From Bordetella parapertussis (lineage in GTDB: Bacteria; Pseudomonadota; Gammaproteobacteria; Burkholderiales; Burkholderiaceae_C), in contig CAMDCZ010000009.1 in NCBI GenBank assembly GCA_945890735.1, forward strand, positions 1 to 57,451: DNA of 57,451 nt, written 5' to 3'. The position numbers and the translations under genes are program-made. Below are positions 17,399-24,828 of this stretch, one piece after another; positions within the stretch are counted from its first letter, which is position 1; each line of letters opens with the position of its first letter. A model generated the notes under the pieces. It saw nothing but the letters and a program-made list of their open reading frames with translations. It was not told the DNA's origin and made no database searches.

Positions 17399-19130
17399 GT
17401 CGCGTCACCCTTGGCTGCGTCTGTCCATGCCCGCTTGGATGGCAGCGGTTCGCCACCCGCCGTCCTATGTCTATCTCGTGATGGCTTTGGCTTGCGCCTC
17501 GGACATCTCCACCGCCTTGTCCTCCCCATTGCCTGTGGTGCGCTGGATGATGTGTGTCACCGCCTCGCTGTGGGCCGGGTTGATTGTGTTGCGTTACCGC
17601 GGTCTGTCTGTGGCTGTGGTGTTGCAACTCGGCTCGGTGCTGGCTGCCACTGAGGTGAGCCTGCAATCCCTGTTGATCGGCGGTCTTTACGCCAGCGTGA
17701 TGAACTGGATGGGCGTCATTGTGGTGGCCAATTACTTTGTCGCCGGTCGGCTCATGGGTGCTGTTTGGTTTGCCGTGGTGCTGGTGCTGATTTATCTGCA
17801 GTGGCAGCTGCACCATGTCGGCGACTTCGGCGTGTTGCTGGGCGCCCATGCAGATCAGTCCATCGGCTCCTTTTTGGACTATTCGTTCATTTGCATCAGT
17901 TTGATGGTGGTGTTTTTGTTTTTTGACCAACGCCACCGCTTGACCATGGCCGAGCTCGGTGCCCGTCGCCTGGCACTGGAAGACTCGCAAAAAGAGCTGG
18001 AGCACACCTTGCAAATGCGCGAGCATTTCATTGCGTCGGTCAGCCATGAGTTGCGTACCCCGATGAATGCCATTTTGGGTTTGAACGCGTTTTTGCTCAC
18101 CAGCGTGTCGAACAAGCCGCGAGCAGCGCAGGTGCTGGAACACACGCGCCAATCGGCCGGCCACTTGATGACGGTGATCAACGATGTGTTGGACTACAGC
18201 CAGTTCAAGTCAGGCCAGTTACGCGCAGACCTGGCCACCATGCCATTGCGTCAGGTGTTGCAAACCGCCTTTGATTTGTTCAAGCCACGCATCGACGAAT
18301 TACCGGTGCGCTACCTGTGCACCATCGCAGACGATGTTCCCGACTGGGTGGTCAGTGACCGACACCGCTTGACACAGGTTTTGGTCAACTTGCTGGGTAA
18401 CGCGATCAAGTTCACCCACCAAGGCGAAGTGGTGCTGGAGGTTCGTGTGGTGGATGAGGGGGTCAAGTTCAGTGTCAAGGACACCGGCATCGGCATTCCG
18501 GCGGCACAACAAGCCCGCTTGTTCGAGCGCTTCCACCAGGCCGATGCCAGCATCCAGCGTCGCTATGGCGGCAGTGGTTTGGGCTTGACCATCTCTCAGC
18601 GCTTGGTTCAGCTGCTGGGAGGCCACATGGGTTTTCACAGCGAGTCCGGCCAAGGGTCGGTTTTTTGGTTTTGGCTGCCGTTGCGCGCCGTGGCCGCCCC
18701 CGCTCCTTCGCAGCGCTCGCCGACCCAAGCACTTCGCTCGACCGCCCATGGCTGGCATTTTTTGCTGGTCGATGACCTGGCGGTCAACCGTTTATTGCTG
18801 CAGCATGTCTTGCAGGCCACATGGCCCAAGGCCAGCATCACGCAGGCCAGCAGTGGTGCACAGGCCCTGGAATGCTTGAAACAACAACCGTTTGACCTGG
18901 TGTTGATGGACATGGTGATGCCTGGCATGGATGGCATTGAAACCACGCGAGCCTTGCATCTTTGGATGCAAGCTGCGGACCAAGTCGCCCCGCCCGTGTT
19001 GGGTCTGACCGCCAATGTCAACCCAGACGATTTGCAGCGTTTCAAGGACGCGGGTTTGCAAGCCATCATGCTCAAGCCCTTTGAGCGTGATGCCCTGGTG
19101 ATGCAGATCGACGCCTTGCTGTTGGCTTGA
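17391..19130 (+). CDS. membrane-bound hybrid sensor histidine kinase / response regulator (copy 2)
   Basis: 579 aa, paralogous in layout to the preceding gene. N-terminal hydrophobic segments span about residues 20-170. HisKA has His219 in SVSHELRTPMNAILGL; HATPase_c shows NLLGNAIKFTHQG, KDTGIGIP and GGSGLGLTISQRLVQ; the receiver has FLLVDDLAVNR, Asp507 in LMDMVMPGMDG and Lys in MLKPF. ATG at 17391 lies inside the previous gene's end (ATGCTTGA), implying coupled translation; the upstream frame is merely copy 1 in another phase. The near-identical H-box and Asp-loop sequences suggest tandem duplication, while the sensor parts differ. amtB follows, but a terminator intervenes. Confidence 0.9.
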   Translation: MLESRHPWLRLSMPAWMAAVRHPPSYVYLVMALACASDISTALSSPLPVVRWMMCVTASLWAGLIVLRYRGLSVAVVLQLGSVLAATEVSLQSLLIGGLYASVMNWMGVIVVANYFVAGRLMGAVWFAVVLVLIYLQWQLHHVGDFGVLLGAHADQSIGSFLDYSFICISLMVVFLFFDQRHRLTMAELGARRLALEDSQKELEHTLQMREHFIASVSHELRTPMNAILGLNAFLLTSVSNKPRAAQVLEHTRQSAGHLMTVINDVLDYSQFKSGQLRADLATMPLRQVLQTAFDLFKPRIDELPVRYLCTIADDVPDWVVSDRHRLTQVLVNLLGNAIKFTHQGEVVLEVRVVDEGVKFSVKDTGIGIPAAQQARLFERFHQADASIQRRYGGSGLGLTISQRLVQLLGGHMGFHSESGQGSVFWFWLPLRAVAAPAPSQRSPTQALRSTAHGWHFLLVDDLAVNRLLLQHVLQATWPKASITQASSGAQALECLKQQPFDLVLMDMVMPGMDGIETTRALHLWMQAADQVAPPVLGLTANVNPDDLQRFKDAGLQAIMLKPFERDALVMQIDALLLA

Positions 19131-19171
19131 GCCTCTGCCAGCCGGGTAAGGCGTGTATTTCTTTGGTGCAT

Positions 19172-19223
19172 TTATTGCTTAATGGGCTGGCGTTGCGCCT
19201 TTGGCGCATTTTTTTGCACCAAA
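19172..19223 (+). terminator. nested inverted repeats with intrinsic terminator between kinase 2 and amtB
   Basis: Inner hairpin: TGCGCC (19194-19199), TTT, GGCGCA (19203-19208), then seven T residues (19209-19215), a good Rho-independent terminator. Outer arms TTTGGTGCA (19172-19180) and TGCACCAAA (19215-19223) are perfectly complementary and enclose it; they also overlap the T-run, so outer pairing and termination could compete. The amtB ribosome-binding site starts 18 bases later. Confidence 0.75.
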
Positions 19224-19250
19224 AAAACACACCATTCCCCAGGAGATCTC

Positions 19251-20453
19251 ATGGATGCACTTAAACAGGGCGCGGACGCTTTGTTCATCTTGCTTGGCGC
19301 CATCATGGTTTTGGCCATGCATGCCGGTTTTGCTTTTTTAGAGTTGGGCACGGTTCGCCGAAAAAACCAGGTCAATGCCCTGGTCAAGATCCTGGTGGAT
19401 TTCAGTGTCTCCACCGTGGTGTATTTCCTGGTGGGCTACAGCGTGGCCTATGGCACCACGTTTTTGGTGGATGCCAGCACCCTGGCGCAGCGCAACGGCT
19501 ACGACTTGGTGAAGTTCTTTTTCTTGCTGACATTTGCAGCCGCCATCCCCGCCATCGTCTCTGGCGGGATCGCAGAGCGTGCCCGCTTTTACCCTCAACT
19601 GATTGCAACTGCGGTCATCGTGGGTTTTATTTACCCCTTCTACGAGGGTATCGTATGGAACCAGCAGTTCGGCTTTCAAGCCTGGCTGAAGGCCACGACC
19701 GGGGCCGAGTTCCATGATTTCGCTGGCTCGGTGGTGGTGCACGCGGTGGGCGGCTGGATTGCGCTGCCGGCGGTGCTGTTGCTTGGCGCTCGCGCCAACC
19801 GCTATAAAAAGGATGGCGCGGTTGCCGCCCATCCACCCTCGAGCATCCCTTTTTTGGCGCTTGGCGCTTGGGTGTTGTGTGTTGGCTGGTTCGGCTTCAA
19901 TGTGATGAGTGCACAAACCATCGACAAGGTCTCTGGTTTGGTGGCCGTCAACAGCTTGATGGCCATGGTCGGTGGCACCTTGACCGCCTTGTGGGTCGGG
20001 AAGAACGACCCCGGTTTTGTGCACAACGGGCCTCTGGCCGGCCTGGTCGCGGTCTGTGCTGGCTCGGATGTGATGCACCCCTTGGGGGCTTTGGTGGTCG
20101 GTGGCATCGCGGGTGCTTTGTTCGTCTTCATGTTCACCCTGACCCAAAACAAATGGAAGGTTGATGATGTTTTGGGCGTCTGGCCTTTGCATGGTCTGTG
20201 CGGCACTTGGGGGGGCATCGCTGCCGGCATCTTCGGCAGCACGGCCTTGGGCGGTTTGGGTGGCGTGACCTTGTCTGCCCAGCTGCTTGGCACTTTGCTG
20301 GGGGTGGCTTGGGCGGTGCTGTGTGGGGCCGTGCTTTACGGGGTTCTCAAGCGGGTGATCGGGCTGCGGTTGAGCCAAGAGGAAGAGTTTGAGGGCGCCG
20401 ACCTGACGATCCACAAAATCAATTCCAGCCCCGAACATGACACCAGCTGGTGA
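19251..20453 (+). CDS. amtB: ammonium transporter of the Amt family
   Basis: Trimeric inner-membrane channel for ammonium/ammonia. 400 aa with about eleven hydrophobic segments. Family blocks: GAIMVLAMHAGFAFLELGTV, SGGIAERARF, FHDFAGSVVVHAVGGW (first pore His) and WPLHGLCGTWGGIAAGIFG (second pore His). ATG at 19251 follows AGGAG at 19241-19245 with ideal spacing and begins MDALKQGADALF; the frame open from 19182 is not used. The C-terminus EEEFEGADLTIHK resembles the EEEF-G-D tail of the family. No glnK lies beside it, unlike the glnK-amtB pair in many proteobacteria. It starts after the terminator, so it probably has its own promoter or depends on readthrough. Confidence 0.96.
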   Translation: MDALKQGADALFILLGAIMVLAMHAGFAFLELGTVRRKNQVNALVKILVDFSVSTVVYFLVGYSVAYGTTFLVDASTLAQRNGYDLVKFFFLLTFAAAIPAIVSGGIAERARFYPQLIATAVIVGFIYPFYEGIVWNQQFGFQAWLKATTGAEFHDFAGSVVVHAVGGWIALPAVLLLGARANRYKKDGAVAAHPPSSIPFLALGAWVLCVGWFGFNVMSAQTIDKVSGLVAVNSLMAMVGGTLTALWVGKNDPGFVHNGPLAGLVAVCAGSDVMHPLGALVVGGIAGALFVFMFTLTQNKWKVDDVLGVWPLHGLCGTWGGIAAGIFGSTALGGLGGVTLSAQLLGTLLGVAWAVLCGAVLYGVLKRVIGLRLSQEEEFEGADLTIHKINSSPEHDTSW

Positions 20454-20624
20454 GTTGTGTGGTTTTTTTGCTGTTTCAGTGCATCTTGTGAGGATAAACA
20501 CTTGGTTTTATATCGGTTTTCTGCCTCATAATGGCCCGGACTGCGCTCAGACTCCAGGGTGGGCGCGCAGTGTGTGTGGTGATCGGCTAGTTTCGCTTCT
20601 TGGCTTTCGTGGACAGGTGCAATC
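20454..20624 (+). promoter_or_regulatory. intergenic region and long leader of the RRM gene
   Basis: No gene is seen here. A plausible sigma70-type promoter is TTGTGA (20486-20491), 17-base spacer, TATATC (20509-20514); each hexamer matches four of six consensus bases. Start near 20521 would give a leader of roughly 145 bases before the RRM start codon, long as in many cold-shock mRNAs. No clear amtB terminator hairpin is visible, although a short palindrome CACCAGCTGGTG spans the amtB stop. Confidence 0.35.
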
Positions 20625-20663
20625 GGGACTCCATCGCTTTTTTATTTGTTTTTATGGAGTCCC
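20625..20663 (+). promoter_or_regulatory. perfect hairpin sequestering the RRM gene's ribosome-binding site
   Basis: GGGACTCCAT (20625-20634) is exactly complementary to ATGGAGTCCC (20654-20663), giving a 10-bp stem with a 19-base, strongly U-rich loop (20635-20653). The SD sequence GGAG (20656-20659), correctly spaced seven bases before the ATG at 20667, is entirely inside the 3' arm. Such a structure should inhibit initiation unless melted, remodelled or bound; the U-rich loop would be a natural target for an RRM protein. Pairing is seen directly; regulation is inference. Confidence 0.7.
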
Positions 20664-20666
20664 TGA

Positions 20667-21119
20667 ATGGGCAACAAACTGTATGTCGGCAACCTGCCGT
20701 ATTCCGTGCGCGATGGCGACTTGGAACAATCTTTTGGTCAATTTGGCACGGTCACCAGCGCCAAAGTCATGATGGAACGCGATACCGGTCGCTCCAAAGG
20801 CTTTGGTTTTGTGGAAATGGCCAGCGACGCCGAAGCACAAGCGGCCATCAGTGGCATGAATGGCCAACCTTTGGGTGGCCGCAGCCTGGTCGTCAATGAA
20901 GCGCGCCCCATGGAACCTCGTCCTCCCCGCAGTGGCGGCGGTGGCTACGGTGGTGGTGGTGGTGGCGGCTACGGTGGCGGTGGTGGTGGCGGCGGCTACG
21001 GTGGTGGCGGTGGCGGCGGCTACGGTGGCGGTGGCGGTGGCGGTCGTCGTGAAGGCGGCGGCGGTTACGGCGGTGGCGGCGGTCGTCGTGAAGGCGGCGG
21101 CGGTCGCAACGAATACTGA
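20667..21119 (+). CDS. glycine-rich RRM RNA-binding protein
   Basis: 150 aa: a single RNA-recognition motif (residues about 3-80) with RNP2 KLYVGNLPY and RNP1 SKGFGFVEM, followed by a tail made almost only of Gly, Tyr and Arg in repeats such as GGGGYGGGGGGG and GGGRREGGGG. The same architecture occurs in cold-inducible cyanobacterial Rbp proteins and plant GRPs, and is common in Burkholderiales, where its targets are largely unknown. The tail DNA is a GGY-type simple repeat, so length variation between strains is likely. Translation is probably controlled by the RBS hairpin just upstream. A bidirectional terminator follows the stop. Confidence 0.93.
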   Translation: MGNKLYVGNLPYSVRDGDLEQSFGQFGTVTSAKVMMERDTGRSKGFGFVEMASDAEAQAAISGMNGQPLGGRSLVVNEARPMEPRPPRSGGGGYGGGGGGGYGGGGGGGGYGGGGGGGYGGGGGGGRREGGGGYGGGGGRREGGGGRNEY

Positions 21120-21136
21120 TCTACCCGCATCACCCC

Positions 21137-21162
21137 AAAAGGCCTCTGTCGAGGCCTTTTTT
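21137..21162. terminator. bidirectional intrinsic terminator between RRM gene and lptC
   Basis: AAAAGGCCTC (21137-21146) pairs with GAGGCCTTTT (21151-21160) around TGTC, followed by TT; the A-run on the 5' side makes a T-run on the minus strand, so it can serve the rightward RRM gene and the leftward lptC message. Outer arms CACCCC (21131-21136) and GGGGTG (21166-21171) could extend the stem. Confidence 0.85.
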
Positions 21163-21812
21163 CATGGGGTGACCGACTTGGGTGTCAGCACGGTGGTGAC
21201 CCGCCCTCGCATTTGAATGACTTGGTTGAGGTTGTCTGCATGCATGTTGTCGCCCTTGAAGGTGTTGCGCCCTTGCACCGCTTGCACTGGCACATGGCTC
21301 TTGACCTCATCGGTGTTGGCGTAGAAGTGTAAAAACTCACTTGTCACGGTCAAGGCGTCTGGTTGGTCGGCTGTGGGTTGCCTATGCAGCCGGACTTCAC
21401 CCATCAATTGAATTTCGCTGCCATCCTCATTGGTCAAGGCCTGCTTGGCCTGTCCCTGGGTGACATGGCCTTGGGTGGAATAGGACATGAACCGCGGTTG
21501 TTGCACCAGGGTGGTCATGCTGGTCGAGAAGTGTTGGGCCAGTGTCCCTTGCAGGTCATTTTTAAGCTGACCATTCAAGGCATAAACCCGCATCGAAAAA
21601 TCACGCACCTCGTAATCAGGTATGTCCAGCGGCTTTTTGTCTGTGGCCAAGGTCTGGGATGGGGGTGCCGTGCGCAGCAGCCAGACCGTCGACAACAACA
21701 TGAGACCCAGGCCCAGCAAGGGCAGCCAGGCCAACAGGGTCTCGAATGCTTGGCGGATGGACCGCCAAGGCCCAAGGTCGCGGCCGCCCTTGGGCGGCCC
21801 GAGTCTGTTCAC
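21162..21812 (-). CDS. lptC: LPS export bitopic protein LptC
   Basis: Inner-membrane-anchored periplasmic protein that passes lipopolysaccharide from LptB2FG to LptA. 216 aa: one N-terminal transmembrane helix (LLAWLPLLGLGLMLLSTVWLL) and a beta-jellyroll domain with PDYEVRDFSMRVYALNGQL, typical of the family. ATG overlaps the kdsC stop by four bases. In most relatives lptA, lptB and rpoN follow; here the transcript ends at a terminator beyond lptC, so those genes must be elsewhere. Confidence 0.93.
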   Translation of the reverse strand: MNRLGPPKGGRDLGPWRSIRQAFETLLAWLPLLGLGLMLLSTVWLLRTAPPSQTLATDKKPLDIPDYEVRDFSMRVYALNGQLKNDLQGTLAQHFSTSMTTLVQQPRFMSYSTQGHVTQGQAKQALTNEDGSEIQLMGEVRLHRQPTADQPDALTVTSEFLHFYANTDEVKSHVPVQAVQGRNTFKGDNMHADNLNQVIQMRGRVTTVLTPKSVTP

Positions 21813-22351
21813 GCCAAGGCCTCGTTGAGGTAGGCCCGGTAGTGGCCACTGGCTTGCAACAACAAGTCACACACTTCACGCACCGCACCTTGGCCACCAC
21901 TGGCTTGGGTCACGTGGTGGGCGCGCGCCAACACCTCGGGGTGTGCGTTGGCGGGCGCAAAGGCCATGGCGCTGGGCAGCATCATGGCCAAGTCAGGCCA
22001 GTCATCCCCCATGGCGGCTGCTTGCTGCCAGTCCGCGCCCAAGGCTTGCAAACATTGCTCGGCAGCAGCCCTTTTGTCTTCCACCCCGAAACGGGCGTGC
22101 GCCAGTTGCAAAGCGGCCAACCGCATGCGCAGGGCCGGGCTGTCGCGGCCGGTGATGATCACGGCTTGGATTCCCGCTTTTTGCAGCATTTTCAAGCCAT
22201 GCCCATCCAGGGTGTTGAAACGCTTGGTCGACTCGCCGTGCTCATTGAAATACAAACCACCGTCCGTCATCACACCATCGACATCGAGCAACAACACACG
22301 GACAGCTTTGGCTTGTGCCAACAATGCGGCTGGAAATCGGGCGGTGTTCAT
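21809..22351 (-). CDS. kdsC: 3-deoxy-D-manno-octulosonate 8-phosphate phosphatase
   Basis: HAD-superfamily phosphatase releasing KDO from KDO-8-phosphate for LPS core synthesis. 180 aa, the normal minimal C0-type length. Catalytic motif LLLDVDGVMTDGGLY (nucleophile and acid/base Asp), motif II Thr in IITGRDSPAL, Lys in VEDKRAA and the Mg-binding MGDDWPDLAMM are all present. One base separates it from kdsD and it overlaps lptC, so the three form one operon. Confidence 0.96.
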   Translation of the reverse strand: MNTARFPAALLAQAKAVRVLLLDVDGVMTDGGLYFNEHGESTKRFNTLDGHGLKMLQKAGIQAVIITGRDSPALRMRLAALQLAHARFGVEDKRAAAEQCLQALGADWQQAAAMGDDWPDLAMMLPSAMAFAPANAHPEVLARAHHVTQASGGQGAVREVCDLLLQASGHYRAYLNEALA

Positions 22352-22352
22352 G

Positions 22353-23342
22353 TCAAATCACTTTCGCACGCATCAAATCATTGGTGTTGACAAAGCCACA
22401 CAGCTGGCCTTGCGGGTCGACCACCATGACACTGGTGATGCGCTTGAGTTCCATCAGCTCGGCGGCTTGTGCCGCCAAGGCCGTGCTTGTCAATGTCACA
22501 GGGTTGGGCTGCATCACATCGGCCGCGGTGAGTTGGCGCATGTCTGTGCCTTTTTCAATCAAGCGACGCAAATCACCGTCGGTGAAGATGCCCAACACGT
22601 GTTGCTGGGCATCGACCACGGCCGACGCACCCAAGCCTTTGCGACTCATCTCGCGCATCAACTCGCCAAAGGAGGCGCTTGGCAACACCTGGGGCACATC
22701 CTCACCCTGGCGCATCACATCCGAGACATGGGTGAGCAGTCGCCTGCCCAAGCTGCCGCCTGGGTGCGATCGCGCAAAGTCATCCGCTTTGAAGCCTCGG
22801 GCATCTAAAACCGCTACCGCCAAAGCGTCTCCCAATGCCAGCTGCGCGGTGGTGCTGGCTGTGGGCGCCAAGTTCAAGGGACAGGCTTCTTTGTCGACAC
22901 TGCAGTCGAGCACCCAGTTGGCATGCTGAGCCAGGGTGGATTGCAGGTTGCCTGTGATCGCCACCATGGCGATGCCTTGGCGTTTGATGATGGGCAATAT
23001 GGCGGAGAGTTCTTCGCTCTCGCCGCTGTTGGACAAGGCCAACACCAGGTCTTCTTGCTTGACCATGCCCAAGTCGCCATGGCTGGCCTCTGCGGGGTGC
23101 ACAAAAAAAGCCGGGGTTCCTGTGGAGGCCAGGGTGGCCGCGATTTTGCGACCTATGTGGCCGCTTTTGCCCATGCCCATGACCACCACACGCCCTCGCA
23201 CCTGCAAAACCGCTTGCACGGTCTGCACAAATGCCTCACCCAAACGTTGTTGTACCGCCAAGATCGCCGCGGCTTCAATGGCCATGGTTTCACGCGCAAG
23301 GGACAACACGTGCTGGTCAGGAGATGGCTTGTGGCTGGTCAT
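22353..23342 (-). CDS. kdsD: arabinose-5-phosphate isomerase
   Basis: KpsF/GutQ family; isomerises ribulose 5-phosphate to arabinose 5-phosphate, the first step of KDO synthesis. 329 aa: an N-terminal SIS domain (VVVMGMGKSGHIGRKIAATL, FFVHPAEASHGDLGM, LALSNSGESEEL) followed by two CBS domains (about residues 205-329; GLGASAVVDAQQHVLGIFTD and ITSVMVVDPQGQLCGFVNTND). Gene order kdsD-kdsC-lptC is standard. mnmE lies 33 bases upstream on the same strand. Confidence 0.96.
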   Translation of the reverse strand: MTSHKPSPDQHVLSLARETMAIEAAAILAVQQRLGEAFVQTVQAVLQVRGRVVVMGMGKSGHIGRKIAATLASTGTPAFFVHPAEASHGDLGMVKQEDLVLALSNSGESEELSAILPIIKRQGIAMVAITGNLQSTLAQHANWVLDCSVDKEACPLNLAPTASTTAQLALGDALAVAVLDARGFKADDFARSHPGGSLGRRLLTHVSDVMRQGEDVPQVLPSASFGELMREMSRKGLGASAVVDAQQHVLGIFTDGDLRRLIEKGTDMRQLTAADVMQPNPVTLTSTALAAQAAELMELKRITSVMVVDPQGQLCGFVNTNDLMRAKVI

Positions 23343-23375
23343 GGCTGCTGATTATGCTTTTTGCCAGGTGTTGGT

Positions 23376-24797
23376 TTATTTGCCGATGCAAAAGCGAGAA
23401 AAAATCTCGCCCAGCAAGTCGTCTGCCGTGAAGTCACCCGTCAAGCTGGTCAATGCCTGCTGCGCGAGTCGGCACTCTTCAGCCAACAGGTCCAGTGCTG
23501 GCGAGCGGTGGGTCAGATGCGTCGCTGCCGCTTGCAAATGCTGCCCCGCCTGTCGCAATGCTTGCAGATGCCTGGTGCGCGCGGTGAAAACACCTTCTTG
23601 GGTTTGCGGGGACCAGCCGGCCAAGCGCAGGATGTGTTGACGCAGCTCAGCCAGACCGTGGCCGGTTTTGGCTGAGATGCGCAAGACCGCATCGGCTGGC
23701 AAGTCCGAAGCCGTGCTGCAGGTGTCAGCCTTGTTGTCTACCTGTAGCAGCTGGGTTCGTGCCGGCATGCGCTGGTGTATCTGAGCGAGCAACTCCCTTT
23801 GCTGGGTTTGATAAGAGGCGTCCTGGGCTCGGCTCAAATCGTTGAGCAAAAGCACCATGTCGGCTTGTTGGATTTGCCCCCAGGCGCGGTCTATGCCGAT
23901 TTGTTCAACCGCATCGGCCAAATGCATGTCGCGCAAGCCAGCGGTATCGAGCACATGGATGGGCACACCCTCGATCTGAATCGACTGCCCCAGCACATCA
24001 CGGGTGGTGCCCGCAATCGGTGTGACGATCGCCAGCTCGGCGCCTGCCAAGGCATTGAGCAAAGAACTTTTGCCGGCATTGGGCTGTCCGGCAATCACCA
24101 ATTTCAAGCCGTCGCGCAACAACGCCCCTTGTTCAGCTTGCGCCAACAAGCTTGCCAACTGGGCTTGCAACTCGCTCAGCTGTCGCGACACGCCCAGCTG
24201 CTCGATGAAATCGATGTCTTCTTCTGGAAAGTCCAAACTGGCTTCGATTTGCATCCGCACCTGCACCAAGGCTTGTGTCAAGGCATGAACTTGGTTGGAA
24301 AACACGCCTTGCAATGAGCGTCCGGCGCTGCGCACCGCGGCTTGGGTCTGGGCATCGATCAGGTCTGCCACGGCCTCGGCTTGTGCCAGATCGATCTTGT
24401 GGTTGAGGTAGGCGCGCTGGGTGAATTCACCCGGCTCGGCCATTCGCAGGTCTGCCAGCAGGGCCTGCCCTTGCGCGTTGAGGCCTTGCGCCAGGGCCAA
24501 GCAATGGGCCATCACCATGTGCAGCACCACGGCTCCCCCGTGACACTGCAACTCCAAGACATCTTCTCCGGTGTAACTGTGTGGCGCCGGAAAATACAAG
24601 CACAAGACCTGGTCTATCGATTGACCGTGTTCATCTTGCAAATGCAGCAAGTGGGCATGCCGGGGTTGGGGGCTGGTTTGACACAGTGTGTGTGCAAAGG
24701 CTTGCAAGCCTTTGCCGCTGATGCGAACCACACCCACGGCACCCCGCCCCGGCGGCGTGGCAATCGCCATGATGGGTGCACCGCGTTTGGCGAGCAT
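23376..24797 (-). CDS. mnmE: tRNA modification GTPase MnmE
   Basis: With MnmG installs the (carboxymethyl)aminomethyl group at U34 of certain tRNAs. 473 aa: N-terminal formyl-THF-binding domain (TPPGRGAVGVVRISG), helical domain, inserted G domain with GQPNAGKSSLLNAL (G1), TTRD (G2), DTAGLRD (G3) and VDNKAD (G4), and the invariant C-terminal FCIGK with its Cys. ATG at 24797 gives the family-typical start. Its partner mnmG lies 9 kb away across the origin; mnmE-yidC-yidD-rnpA-rpmH is the classic leftward origin cluster. Confidence 0.97.
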   Translation of the reverse strand: MLAKRGAPIMAIATPPGRGAVGVVRISGKGLQAFAHTLCQTSPQPRHAHLLHLQDEHGQSIDQVLCLYFPAPHSYTGEDVLELQCHGGAVVLHMVMAHCLALAQGLNAQGQALLADLRMAEPGEFTQRAYLNHKIDLAQAEAVADLIDAQTQAAVRSAGRSLQGVFSNQVHALTQALVQVRMQIEASLDFPEEDIDFIEQLGVSRQLSELQAQLASLLAQAEQGALLRDGLKLVIAGQPNAGKSSLLNALAGAELAIVTPIAGTTRDVLGQSIQIEGVPIHVLDTAGLRDMHLADAVEQIGIDRAWGQIQQADMVLLLNDLSRAQDASYQTQQRELLAQIHQRMPARTQLLQVDNKADTCSTASDLPADAVLRISAKTGHGLAELRQHILRLAGWSPQTQEGVFTARTRHLQALRQAGQHLQAAATHLTHRSPALDLLAEECRLAQQALTSLTGDFTADDLLGEIFSRFCIGK

Positions 24798-24828
24798 GGC
24801 CTTCAGACGCCGGCGTCTGGGTGGCGCA

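Noticed and set aside
19203..19217. Sigma-54-like promoter (TTGGCGC ... TTTGCA) before amtB
   Set aside because: The GG and GC dinucleotides are separated by 11 bases rather than the required 10, and the -24 element sits in the terminator stem.
20442..20475. Possible amtB terminator around the CACCAGCTGGTG palindrome and following T-run
   Set aside because: The palindrome leaves no loop and the T-run is too far from it to make a credible intrinsic terminator.
20930..21118. Repeat tract considered as CRISPR-like or minisatellite element
   Set aside because: The repeats are in-frame Gly/Tyr codons of the RRM protein tail; there are no spacers and no cas genes.
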